DNA from: JBQCHF01 sp051953655
GTDB taxonomy: Bacteria > Actinomycetota > Actinomycetes > Motilibacterales > Motilibacteraceae
Assembly: GCA_051953655.1 (NCBI GenBank)
Contig: JBQCIO010000015.1
Span: 1 to 58,314, forward strand
DNA: 58,314 bases
Direction of reading: 5' to 3'
The notes beneath the pieces were generated by a model. The model was not told where the DNA came from and made no database searches. It saw only the letters and a program-made list of their open reading frames with translations. The number at the start of each line of letters is the position of its first letter. Positions within the stretch are counted from its first letter, which is position 1. The translations under genes and the position numbers were made by a program. Shown one piece after another: positions 41,091-50,178 of this stretch.

Positions 41091-42839
41091 GTGACCCAGC
41101 CCAAGGCGGCCCGCTCGCTCGAGGCGCTCCCGCTTTACGAGAGCGAAGCCCTGCGCTCCGCGCGCATCGATCTCGTGCCCCGCCCGCTCGACGCGGACCT
41201 GCGGGGGGATCCGAGCCTGCTCCCGACCGGCCCCCGCACCAGGGTGACCCCCGGCATGCGGGGCAGCCTGGACGGCGCCCCCGCCCCGCGCAGCACCGGC
41301 CTGCTGGTCACCTGGGCCGTCGCGCTGGTGGTGACCGCCCTCGTCGCGGTCGTGCACCTGCGCGGGATGTACGACGCTCCGGTCCGGTTCGACGACGAGG
41401 GCACGTATGTCGCGCAGGCGCAGGCCATCCTGCAGCACGGCCGGCTCTCGCCCTACACCTACTGGTACGACCACCCGCCGCTGGGCTGGATCATCATCGC
41501 CGGCTGGCTCGGCCTTCCCGACGTCACGAGCCACGCGCCCAACCTGATCGCCGCCGGCCGCCAGCTCATGCTGCTGCTCGACGCGCTCACCGTGCTGCTC
41601 ACGTTCGCCCTCACCCGGCGGACCGGCGGCAGCCGCGCCGCTGCCGCGGCCGCCGGGCTCGTGGTGGGGCTGAGCCCGCTGGCGCTGACCTACCACCGCA
41701 TGGTGCTGCTGGACAACATCGCGGTTCCGCTGCTGCTGGCGGCGTTCGTGCTCACGCTGTCGCCGAGCCGGCGGCTCGCCGCCGCGCTCGGGGCGGGGCT
41801 GGCGCTCAGCGCCGCCGTCCTGGTGAAGGAGACCACGCTCCTGCTGGCGCCGTTCGTGCTCTGGTCGCTGTGGCACCACGCCGACCGCGCCACCCGGCGG
41901 ATGTGCGTGGCCGTCTTCTCGATCGGCGCGGTCCTCCCGCTGGCCGTCTACCCGCTCTTCGCGCTGCTCAAGGGCGAGCTGCTGCCCGGCCCCGGGCACG
42001 TGAGCCTGGTGGAGGGCGTGCTGTTCCAGCTGCACGGTCGCACCCCCTCGGGCAACGTCCTCGCGGCCGGCAGCGACGCCCGCCAGGTCGTGGCCGGCTG
42101 GTTCACGCAGGACCCCTACCTGGTGCCGCTCGGCGTCGCCGCCGCGATGGTCTGCCTGGTCGCACCGCTGCGGCGGGTCGGCGCGCTGCGGCCGGTCGCC
42201 GCGGCCCTGGTGTTCTCCGCGATCGTGCCGCTGCGCGGCGGCTACCTCCCGGTGCCCTACGTCGTCGCCCTGCTGCCGCTGGCCGGGGTGGCCCTGGCCG
42301 GCGGGCTCGACGTCGCCCTGCGCGCCCTGGCCACCCGGGCCGCCCCGCTGCTGGCCCCCCGGCGAGCCGCCGCCGGCGCCGGACGCCTGACCGCGGGCCT
42401 GTCCGCGGTCACCGTGGTCGTGGCCGTCCTCGCCCTCTGGCAGGGCGTCTCGCTGGTCGCGCCGCACTGGTACTACCGCGACCTGGCCGCCCAGCGGGTC
42501 GACTTCGACCTCCCCTACCGGCAGTCGACCTCCTACGTCGAGGCCCACGTGCCGAGAACCGCGACCCTCGTCGTCGACGACGTCACCTGGACCGACCTGC
42601 ACGACCACGGTTTCGACCAGCCACGGCTGGTCTGGTTCACCAAGCTCGACGCCGACCCGTCGGTCCAGCGCACCGTGAACGACCCCGGCGACGTCGACTA
42701 CGTGGTGTCCACCCAGATCATGCGGACCTCACGCGACGCCGGGCCGCTGCTGCACCAGCTCCTCGCCCACTCCCACGTCGTGCGCACGTGGGGTTCCGGC
42801 CAGCAGCGGGTCGAGCTGCGGAAGGTCGACCACGGATGA
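41091..42839 (+). CDS. GT39/ArnT-like membrane glycosyltransferase
   Basis: A 582-residue multi-pass protein. A 75-residue cytosolic tail precedes helix 1 (LLVTWAVALVVTALVAVVHL). The first outside loop holds the catalytic acidic motif RFDDEGTYVAQA, then TYWYDHPPLGWIII, the pattern of the GT39/GT83 family that takes sugars from polyprenyl phosphate. About 10-12 helices follow, then a C-terminal exported part (VEAHVPRTATLVVDDVTW, VDYVVSTQIM) of the kind seen in these enzymes. It may glycosylate the large secreted protein encoded next or a glycan. GTG 41091 follows GGAG by 5 nt; its stop lies 68 bp before the next gene's likely start. Confidence 0.88.
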   Translation: MTQPKAARSLEALPLYESEALRSARIDLVPRPLDADLRGDPSLLPTGPRTRVTPGMRGSLDGAPAPRSTGLLVTWAVALVVTALVAVVHLRGMYDAPVRFDDEGTYVAQAQAILQHGRLSPYTYWYDHPPLGWIIIAGWLGLPDVTSHAPNLIAAGRQLMLLLDALTVLLTFALTRRTGGSRAAAAAAGLVVGLSPLALTYHRMVLLDNIAVPLLLAAFVLTLSPSRRLAAALGAGLALSAAVLVKETTLLLAPFVLWSLWHHADRATRRMCVAVFSIGAVLPLAVYPLFALLKGELLPGPGHVSLVEGVLFQLHGRTPSGNVLAAGSDARQVVAGWFTQDPYLVPLGVAAAMVCLVAPLRRVGALRPVAAALVFSAIVPLRGGYLPVPYVVALLPLAGVALAGGLDVALRALATRAAPLLAPRRAAAGAGRLTAGLSAVTVVVAVLALWQGVSLVAPHWYYRDLAAQRVDFDLPYRQSTSYVEAHVPRTATLVVDDVTWTDLHDHGFDQPRLVWFTKLDADPSVQRTVNDPGDVDYVVSTQIMRTSRDAGPLLHQLLAHSHVVRTWGSGQQRVELRKVDHG

Positions 42840-42907
42840 CACCGGCGTCACGGGAGGCCCGACACCCGGCACCGGAAGCAGCGATCCCCCACCAGCAAGG
42901 ACACATG

Positions 42908-45900
42908 ATGAGCTCCACCGCACGCACCCTGGCCGGCGCCCTCGCCGCCCTGCTCGCGGCCGCCCTGCTGCCCCTGCTGGCACCCGCCCTCGCGCACGCG
43001 GACTCGACGACCATCTCCGGCGACCTCGCCCGCACCAGCTGGGACTCGGAGGAGCCCGGGCTCGCGCCGGCGCAGGTGAGCGCCGCCGACTTCGGCCTGC
43101 AGCACTCGGTCGCGCTGGACGGCCAGTCCTACGCGCAGCCGCTGGTGGTGGGGAACCGCATCTACGCCACCACCGAGCAGGCCACGGCCTACGCCGTCGA
43201 CGCGGCCAGAGGCGCGGTGGCCTGGAAGCGGCACTTCGGGGACCCCTTCCAGTCCGCCACGGTGGGCTGCGGCGACCTGACGCCCGACCTCGGCTCCACC
43301 TCCACGCCCGTCTACGACGCGGCGTCGGACACCATCTACCTCACGACCAAGCTGGCCGACGGCGCCACCGCTCAGCAACCGCACTGGTACCTGCAGGCGG
43401 TCAGCGCCAGCGACGGCACGAACCGACCCGGTTTTCCCCTGCTCCTGCAGGGAGTCGCGGACAACGACCCCACCGTCACCTTCGACCCGCTGGTCGAGCA
43501 GCAGCGCCCCGGCCTGCTGCTGGCCGACGGCGTCGTCTACGTCGCGTTCGGCTCGCAGTGCGACTACGGCGACTTCCGCGGCTGGGTGCTGGCCGCCAAG
43601 GTGACCGGGACGCCCTCGATGATGTCGGCGTGGACCAGCCAGGTGGCCACCGGCGAGGGCGGCGGCATTTGGCAGTCCGGCGGTGGCCTGATGAGCGACG
43701 GCGACGACGCGAACGGCAACCCGCGCATCTTCCTGGCCACCGGCAACGGGATCTCGCCGCCGGCCGGGCCGGGCAGCAAGCCGCCCGGCACCCTCGGTGA
43801 CTCCGTGGTGCGCATCGGCCTGGACGCCACCGGCCACCTGACCACCCGCGACTTCTTCGCCCCCAGCGACGCCGTGCAGCTGGACAAGGCCGACACCGAC
43901 CTCGGCGCCGGCGGCCCGGTGGCCCTGCCCGCCGTGTTCGGGACGGCCAGCCACCCGCACGTCGTCGTCCAGGACGGCAAGGACGGCCGCCTGTTCCTGC
44001 TCGACCGCGACCACCTCGGCGGCATGGCGCAGGGCCCCTCCGGCGGCGACGACGTCATCGCGACCATCGGCCCCCACCAGGGGATCTGGGGCCACCCGGC
44101 GGTCTACGGCGGCGAGGGCGGCTGGGTCTACTACGTCGAGAACAGCGGCCCGCTGCGCGCGTACCGCAAGGGCACCACCGCGGCCGGCGACCCGACGCTG
44201 GTGAGCGCCGGCGGCACGACGCAGAACTTCCCGTTCAGCTCCGGCTCGCCGCTGGTGACCTCGGACGGCACCACCGCGGGCTCAGCCCTCGTGTGGGTGG
44301 TCTACGCGCCGGACGGCACCGGCAAGGACTCCGAGCTGCGGGCCTACGACGCGGTCCCCAGCAACGGCCACCTCACCCTGCGCTGGTCCGCGCCGATCGG
44401 CACCAGCGCCAAGTTCTCCATGCCCGCGGCCGGTTCCGGCGGGGTCAGCGTGGGCACCCGGGACGGCCACCTGCTCATCTTCGGCCGCCCGTCCACCGCG
44501 CCGCTGTCCGCGAGCACGGTCGACTTCGGCGACGTCGCGGTCGGGTCCACCGGCACCGCCACGGCCACGTTCACCGCGAGCCGCGCCGTCACCGTGAGCG
44601 CCGCGAACGCTCCCGCGCCGTTCGCGGTGTCCTCCTCGCTCAGCCTGCCCCGCACCCTCGCCGCCGGCGACACCCTCGCCGTGCCGGTCACGGTGAAGCC
44701 GACCGCACCGGGCGCCGTCAGCGGCACGCTCACCCTCACCACCGACGCCGGCACGGGAAGCACGGTCACCACCGACCTGCACGCCCAGGCCACCCAGCCG
44801 GGGCTGGCCGCGTCCCCCGCTTCGGCGGACTTCGGCACCGTCCCGACCGGCACCAGCAGCACCCTCTCGGTGAGCATCGTCAACACCGGCACCACGGACG
44901 AGACGGTCACCGCCGTCTCCGCCCCGGGAGCGCCGTTCACCGCCTCGCTGCCCGAGGCCGGCACCGTGATCCCCGCGCAGGGCTCGGTGGCGGTCCCGGT
45001 CACCTACGCCCCGACCGCAGCCGTCACCTCGAGCAGCAGCCTGTCGGTCACCTCCGCCGACGGCACCGCCAAGGTCCCGCTCACCGGCACCGGCCAGACC
45101 GGCCAGGGCGTGCTCACCCTGAAGCCGAGCACGACCGACTTCGGCGCGGTGGCGGTCGGCACGTCCAAGACGCTGACCTTCGACGTCACCAACACCGGCA
45201 ACGTGCCGATCAAGATCACCCTGGCCAAGGCCCCGAGCGGGGTCTTCTCCTCCGCCAACCCGCTGGCCGAGGGCCTCACCCTTCAGCCCGGCGCGGTGGT
45301 CCACCAGCAGGTGACGTTCACCCCCACGACCACCGGCAACGTGAGCGCCACCTACGCCGTCGACGCCGACACCGGCCAGGGCACCCAGTACGAGCAGCTG
45401 ACCGGCACCGGGACCACGGCGAGCACGCTGCCCGCGCCGACCGGCGCCGGCTGGACGCGCAACGGGTCCACGACGGTGTCCGGCAGCGACCTTGTCCTGA
45501 CCGACACCACGAGGACGACGGAGGCCGGCTCGGCGTTCTCGGGCACCGCGGTGCCCAGCGACGGGCTGGACGCCACCTTCACCGTGCAGATCGGCGGGGG
45601 CACCGGCGCCGACGGCATGACGTTCACCCTGCTCGACGGCTCTGCCCCGGCCACCAGCCTGGGCGCGGCCGGTGGCGCCCTCGGCTACGGCGGTCTGGCC
45701 AAGGCCGTAGCGGTCACCATGGACACCTGGAAGAACGGCAGCGACCCCTCCGGCAACTTCGTCGGCGTCGCCGACGGCACCCTCACCACCAAGGACGACC
45801 TGCACTACCTGTCGACCTCCACCGCCATCGGCGACCTGCGCAGCGGCGCGCACACGGTCCACGTCACGGTGAGCGGGGGCCGGATGCAGGTGGCCGTCGA

Positions 45901-47890
45901 CGGCACCACCCGGATCGACGTGCCGGTCACGCTGCCCACGACCGTCCGCCCCGGCTTCACCGCCGGAACCGGCGGCTCCATCGACAACCACGTGGTGCGC
46001 GACGTCACCATCACCACGCCCAGCACCGGCGGCACCGGCGGCACCATCGACACGACCGGGCCGACGGTCTCCCTCACCGCGCCGACCACTGGGGCGACGG
46101 TCTCGGGCACCACCACCGTCACCGCGAGCGCGGCCGACGCCGGCAGCGGGGTCGCGTCGGTCCAGCTCCTGCTGGACGGCGACGCCCTGGGCAAGCCGCT
46201 GACCGCCGCCCCCTACACCGCCTCGTGGGACACCGCCCAGGTCGCCGACGGCGCGCACCGGCTGGCGGCGAAGGCGACCGATGCCGCGGGCAACACCACG
46301 ACCAGCAGCGCCGTCACCGTGACCGTGTCGAACCCGACGACCACGCCGACGACCACGCTGCCGGCGCCCACCGGCACCGGCTGGACCCGCAACGGCTCCG
46401 CCGCCGTGTCGAGCACCGACCTGGTGCTCACCACCACCGCCGCGAGCCGGGCCGGCTCGGCGTTCTCGAACACGGCGGTGCCCAGCGACGGGCTGGACGC
46501 CACGTTCACCGCGCAGATCGGCGGGGGCACCGGCGCCGACGGGATGACCTTCACCCTGCTCGACGGCGCGGCCCCGGCCACCAGCCTCGGCGGCGCGGGC
46601 GGAGCGCTGGGCTACGGCGGCCTGGCCAAGGCCGTGGCGGTCACCCTGGACACCTGGAAGAACGGCAGCGACCCGTCCGGCAACTTCGTCGGCGTCGCCG
46701 ACGGGACGACCACCAGCCCGGACACCATGCACTACCTGGCGACCTCCACCGCCATCGGCGACCTGCGCACCGGCACCCACACCGTGCACGTCACGGTGAG
46801 CGGCGGCCGGATGCAGGTGGCCGTCGACGGCACCCAGCGGATCGACGTCGCGGTCACCCTGCCCACCTCGGTGCGGCCCGGGTTCACCGGCGCCACCGGC
46901 GGCTCCACCGACAACCACGTCGTCCGGGACGTCACCATCACCGCCGGGTCCTCCGGCTCGACGGGGTCGACCGGCGGGACCGCGGACACCACCGCCCCGG
47001 CGGTCGGCGTGACGGCGCCGGCGTCCGGAGCGACCGTCGCGGGGACCACGACGGTCACCGCGGGCGCCACCGACGCCGGCAGCGGGGTCGCCTCGGTCCT
47101 GCTGCTGCTGGACGGGAAGGCGCTCGGCGCCGCCGTCTCCGCCGCCCCCTACAGCCTGTCGTGGGACACCACGACGGCCACCGACGGCGAGCACGTGCTG
47201 TCTGCGACCGCCACCGACAAGGCCGGCAACACCGCGACCAGCACGGGGGTCACCGTCACCGTCGACAACACCAGCGGCACGACCACCACCCTGCCGGTCC
47301 CCTCCGGCACCGGCTGGACCCGCAACGGCTCGACGACGGTCGACGCGGGCGACCTGGTGCTCACCAAGGCCGGCGCCACCGGCAAGGCCGGCTCGGCCTT
47401 CTCCGGCACCGCGCTGGCAGCGGACGGTCTCGATGCCACCTTCACCGCCCAGATCGGCGGCGGCACCGGCGCCGACGGGCTCACCTTCACCCTGCTCGAC
47501 CCGACGGCCCCGGCCACCAGCCTGGGCAACGCCGGCGGCGGACTGGGCTACGGCGGCCTGAGCGGCGTGGCGGTCACCCTGGACACCTGGAAGAACGGCG
47601 ACGACCCGTCCGGCAACTTCGTCGGCGTCGCCGACGGAACGCTGTCCAGCAAGGACAACCTCCACTACCTCGCCACCTCGAGCGCCGTCGGCGAGCTGCG
47701 CACCGGCACGCACGCCGTCCGGGTGCACGTCAGCGGTGGCCGGCTGACCGTGACCGTGGACGGCGTCCAGCGGATCGACGTCGCGGTCACCCTGCCGGCC
47801 ACCGTGCGGCCCGGGTTCACCGGGGCCAACGGCGGCTCGACCGACGACCACGTCGTCCGCGGGGTGACGATCACCGGCGCCGCAGCCTGA
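42908..47890 (+). CDS. Giant secreted protein: PQQ-like propeller, three ASH-type domains, three lectin-like repeats
   Basis: A 1660-residue secreted protein. Signal peptide about 1-32 (TLAGALAALLAAALLPLLAP to ALAHADS). Residues 34-528: PQQ-like beta-propeller (TTEQATAYAVDAARGAVAWK). 531-836: three choice-of-anchor D/ASH immunoglobulin-like domains (STVDFGDVAVGSTGTATATF, SADFGTVPTGTSSTLSV, TTDFGAVAVGTSKTLTFDV). Then three near-identical L-type lectin-like domains (838-1035, 1150-1347, 1460-1656; hallmark GGGTGADGMTFTLLD and DTWKNGSDPSGNFVGVADG), separated by two Ig-like domains (AGSGVASVQLLLDG). No anchor is seen at the C-terminus, so it is released or bound by its lectins. ATG 42908 follows AAGGA by 6 nt; ATG 42905 and a coupled ATG 42836 are alternatives. 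Confidence 0.9.
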   Translation: MSSTARTLAGALAALLAAALLPLLAPALAHADSTTISGDLARTSWDSEEPGLAPAQVSAADFGLQHSVALDGQSYAQPLVVGNRIYATTEQATAYAVDAARGAVAWKRHFGDPFQSATVGCGDLTPDLGSTSTPVYDAASDTIYLTTKLADGATAQQPHWYLQAVSASDGTNRPGFPLLLQGVADNDPTVTFDPLVEQQRPGLLLADGVVYVAFGSQCDYGDFRGWVLAAKVTGTPSMMSAWTSQVATGEGGGIWQSGGGLMSDGDDANGNPRIFLATGNGISPPAGPGSKPPGTLGDSVVRIGLDATGHLTTRDFFAPSDAVQLDKADTDLGAGGPVALPAVFGTASHPHVVVQDGKDGRLFLLDRDHLGGMAQGPSGGDDVIATIGPHQGIWGHPAVYGGEGGWVYYVENSGPLRAYRKGTTAAGDPTLVSAGGTTQNFPFSSGSPLVTSDGTTAGSALVWVVYAPDGTGKDSELRAYDAVPSNGHLTLRWSAPIGTSAKFSMPAAGSGGVSVGTRDGHLLIFGRPSTAPLSASTVDFGDVAVGSTGTATATFTASRAVTVSAANAPAPFAVSSSLSLPRTLAAGDTLAVPVTVKPTAPGAVSGTLTLTTDAGTGSTVTTDLHAQATQPGLAASPASADFGTVPTGTSSTLSVSIVNTGTTDETVTAVSAPGAPFTASLPEAGTVIPAQGSVAVPVTYAPTAAVTSSSSLSVTSADGTAKVPLTGTGQTGQGVLTLKPSTTDFGAVAVGTSKTLTFDVTNTGNVPIKITLAKAPSGVFSSANPLAEGLTLQPGAVVHQQVTFTPTTTGNVSATYAVDADTGQGTQYEQLTGTGTTASTLPAPTGAGWTRNGSTTVSGSDLVLTDTTRTTEAGSAFSGTAVPSDGLDATFTVQIGGGTGADGMTFTLLDGSAPATSLGAAGGALGYGGLAKAVAVTMDTWKNGSDPSGNFVGVADGTLTTKDDLHYLSTSTAIGDLRSGAHTVHVTVSGGRMQVAVDGTTRIDVPVTLPTTVRPGFTAGTGGSIDNHVVRDVTITTPSTGGTGGTIDTTGPTVSLTAPTTGATVSGTTTVTASAADAGSGVASVQLLLDGDALGKPLTAAPYTASWDTAQVADGAHRLAAKATDAAGNTTTSSAVTVTVSNPTTTPTTTLPAPTGTGWTRNGSAAVSSTDLVLTTTAASRAGSAFSNTAVPSDGLDATFTAQIGGGTGADGMTFTLLDGAAPATSLGGAGGALGYGGLAKAVAVTLDTWKNGSDPSGNFVGVADGTTTSPDTMHYLATSTAIGDLRTGTHTVHVTVSGGRMQVAVDGTQRIDVAVTLPTSVRPGFTGATGGSTDNHVVRDVTITAGSSGSTGSTGGTADTTAPAVGVTAPASGATVAGTTTVTAGATDAGSGVASVLLLLDGKALGAAVSAAPYSLSWDTTTATDGEHVLSATATDKAGNTATSTGVTVTVDNTSGTTTTLPVPSGTGWTRNGSTTVDAGDLVLTKAGATGKAGSAFSGTALAADGLDATFTAQIGGGTGADGLTFTLLDPTAPATSLGNAGGGLGYGGLSGVAVTLDTWKNGDDPSGNFVGVADGTLSSKDNLHYLATSSAVGELRTGTHAVRVHVSGGRLTVTVDGVQRIDVAVTLPATVRPGFTGANGGSTDDHVVRGVTITGAAA

Positions 47891-47900
47891 CAAGCCCGAC

Positions 47901-47989
47901 AAGACCGCCGCACGGTCTTCTGCAACATTCCGGCGAACGGCAGGCGACCCGACGGGGACGGCTCGCGGAACTCTCCGCGACCGCCCCCG
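47901..47989 (+). terminator. Two hairpins after the giant lectin-like gene
   Basis: AAGACCG/CGGTCTT (47901-47907, 47913-47919) starts 10 bp after the stop and is followed by TTCT. A longer stem pairs 47953-47969 with 47974-47989 (left arm CGGGGACGGCTCGCGGA, one bulge and one mismatch, 4-nt loop). The remaining bases to 48089 hold the leader of the next gene; I recognise no riboswitch. Confidence 0.6.
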
Positions 47990-48089
47990 TTCCGGTGCAA
48001 GGACAGGGATTTTCGGCTCCTAACGTGCCGGAGGAAGACCTTCGTCCGCCGGGTCGCAGCCCGGCGCTCCCCGTCACCGGAGGACCTGC

Positions 48090-49211
48090 GTGCCTACCCC
48101 CCTGTTGCGCCTGACCGCCGCCGTCGTCGCGGCCGGCCTCGCCCTCGGCGCGAGCGCCTGCTCGGCCCCGGCCGAGAAGACGGCCTCCACCGGCTCCGGC
48201 GCGGCCGCCGCCACGAGCGCTCAGGACGTCGGCGGCCTGGACGCCCTCGTCGCCGCCGCCAAGAAGGAGGGCACGCTCGACGTGATCGCCCTCCCGCCGG
48301 ACTGGGCGAACTACGGCGAGATGATCAAGGCGTTCGAGGCCAAGTACGGCATCAAGGTGGTCTCGGCCCAGCCGGACGCCTCCAGCCAGGACGAGATCAA
48401 CGCCGCCAAGCAGCTCAAGGGCCAGTCCACCGCTCCCGACGTCTTCGATCTCGGCCAGGCCGTCGCCAACGCCAACACCGCCCTGTTCGCGCCCTACCAG
48501 GTCTCCGGCTGGAAGGACGTGCCGGACAGCCTCAAGGAGGCCAGCGGGCTGTGGACCAACGACTACGGCGGCTACATGTCCATCGGCTACGACTCGAGCA
48601 AGGTCCCGGCGCCCAGCACGGTGAAGGACCTGCTCAAGCCCGACTACAAGGGCAAGGTCGCGCTCAACGGTGACCCGACGCAGGCCGGCGCCGCCTTCAG
48701 CGGGGTGGTCATGGCCTCGGTCGGCGACGGCGGCTCGGCCGACGACGTCAGCAAGGGCGTCGACTTCTTCAGCCAGCTCAAGAAGGCCGGCAACTTCCTG
48801 CCGCTGGACCCGACCCCGGCCACCATCGCCTCGGGTCAGACCCCGGTCGTCATCGACTGGGACTACCTGAACGTCGCGCAGTCGGCCAAGAACCCGAACT
48901 GGAAGGTCGTCGTGCCGCAGGGCGCCGTGGTCGGCTCCTACTACGTGCAGGCGATCAGCAAGGACGCCCCGCACCCGGCCGCAGCGCGGCTGTGGGAGGA
49001 GTTCGTCTACTCCGACCAGGGCCAGAACATCTGGCTCAAGGGCGGCGCCCGCCCGGTCCGCGCCGACGCCATGGAGAAGGCGGGCACCATCGACGGGCAG
49101 GCGTTCGGGGCGCTGCCGAAGGTCGACGGCACGCCGGTCTTCCTCAGCCAGGCGCAGACCGACGCGGCCAAGACGACGCTCGCGGCGTCGTGGTCGAAGG
49201 TCATGGGCTGA
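48090..49211 (+). CDS. ABC transporter substrate-binding lipoprotein (PotD/AfuA-type)
   Basis: A 373-residue exported binding protein. A lipoprotein signal ends in LALGASAC (Cys24); a Ser/Ala linker follows. The mature part starts LVAAAKKEGTLDVIALPPDWANYGEMIKAFEAKYGIKVV, and contains TNDYGGYMSIGYDSSKVP and KGKVALNGDPTQAGAAFSGV, as in the family that binds polyamines, iron or small organic cations/phosphonates. The ligand cannot be assigned. GTG 48090 has GGAGG 7 nt upstream. First of four ordered genes: binding protein, two permeases, ATPase. Confidence 0.9.
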   Translation: MPTPLLRLTAAVVAAGLALGASACSAPAEKTASTGSGAAAATSAQDVGGLDALVAAAKKEGTLDVIALPPDWANYGEMIKAFEAKYGIKVVSAQPDASSQDEINAAKQLKGQSTAPDVFDLGQAVANANTALFAPYQVSGWKDVPDSLKEASGLWTNDYGGYMSIGYDSSKVPAPSTVKDLLKPDYKGKVALNGDPTQAGAAFSGVVMASVGDGGSADDVSKGVDFFSQLKKAGNFLPLDPTPATIASGQTPVVIDWDYLNVAQSAKNPNWKVVVPQGAVVGSYYVQAISKDAPHPAAARLWEEFVYSDQGQNIWLKGGARPVRADAMEKAGTIDGQAFGALPKVDGTPVFLSQAQTDAAKTTLAASWSKVMG

Positions 49212-49233
49212 GGCCGGGCCGCGAGTCTCGTTC

Positions 49234-50178
49234 ATGACCCTCGCCCCCTCCTCCGAGGCGGCGTCAGCCCCGGTCCCCGCTCCGACGCACCCGTCGGCTC
49301 GCGGGGACCGGGCGCCGTCGGTCGCGGCGCACCGGCTGCGCGCCCTCACCGCCACCGCCGGGGTGCTGCCCTTCCTCGCCTACGTCGGCGTCTTCCTGCT
49401 GGCCCCCACCGCCGTGGTGGCGGTCGGCGCGCTCTCGCTGGACGGACGCCCCAGCCTGGAGAACCTGCGCGCGCTGGGCGACGACCTGGTGGTGCAGGCG
49501 TTCGTCCGCAGCATCACGCTCTCCGCGCTCACCGCCGTCGTCGGGGCGGTGCTCGGCGCCCTGGTGGCCTACGCCGTGAGCACCGCCGGACCGCACTCTC
49601 TCCTACGCCGTGTCGTGGTCAGCGTCTGCGGGGTGCTGGCCCAGTTCGGCGGCGTGATGCTCGCCTTCGCCTTCGTCGCCACGATCGGCCTGCAGGGCCT
49701 GGTGACCGTCCTGCTGCGCGACGCCGGGATCGACATCTACGCCGGCGGCGTCTGGCTCTTCGAGCTGCCGGGGCTGGCCCTGGTCTACACCTACTTCCAG
49801 GTGCCGCTCATGGTCGTGGTGTTCCTGCCCGCGCTGGACGGGCTGCGCCCGCAGTGGCGCGAAGCGACGGCCAACCTCGGTGGGAGCGCGCTGCAGTTCT
49901 GGCGGCACGTGGGAGCGCCGGTGCTGCTGCCCTCGTTCCTGGGCTGCACTCTGCTGCTGTTCGCCAACGCGTTCTCCGCCTACGCGACCGCCGCGGCGCT
50001 GGTGAGCCAGGGCGCCCCGCTGGTGCCGCTGCAGATCCGCGCCGCGCTCACCAGCGAGGTGCTGCTCGGGCGCGCCGACGTCGGCAAGGCGCTCGCGCTG
50101 GGGATGGTGGTGGTGGTCGTGCTGGTGATGGCCGCCTACACCGTCCTGCAGCGGCGCACCGCGCGGTGGCTCCGATGA
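49234..50178 (+). CDS. ABC transporter permease 1
   Basis: A 314-residue inner-membrane permease with six helices after a 38-residue cytosolic tail (TAGVLPFLAYVGVFLLAP is helix 1). The ATPase-contact EAA loop is visible as WREATANLGGSALQFWRHVGAPVLLPS (the EA-GxS/G pattern). It belongs to the PotB/CysT-type permeases and pairs with the second permease to form the channel. ATG 49234 lies 22 bp after the binding-protein stop; its own stop overlaps the next start (ATGA). Confidence 0.9.
   Translation: MTLAPSSEAASAPVPAPTHPSARGDRAPSVAAHRLRALTATAGVLPFLAYVGVFLLAPTAVVAVGALSLDGRPSLENLRALGDDLVVQAFVRSITLSALTAVVGAVLGALVAYAVSTAGPHSLLRRVVVSVCGVLAQFGGVMLAFAFVATIGLQGLVTVLLRDAGIDIYAGGVWLFELPGLALVYTYFQVPLMVVVFLPALDGLRPQWREATANLGGSALQFWRHVGAPVLLPSFLGCTLLLFANAFSAYATAAALVSQGAPLVPLQIRAALTSEVLLGRADVGKALALGMVVVVVLVMAAYTVLQRRTARWLR

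Noticed and set aside
44282..47902. 1206-codon minus-strand open frame and several 90-130-codon minus frames under the lectin-like gene
   Set aside because: Antisense shadows of Thr/Gly/Ala-rich repeats; the plus frame has clear domains and a signal peptide.
47891..48089. Riboswitch ahead of the ABC importer
   Set aside because: Strong hairpins are present, but I see no conserved core of a known riboswitch class; they fit termination of the preceding gene.
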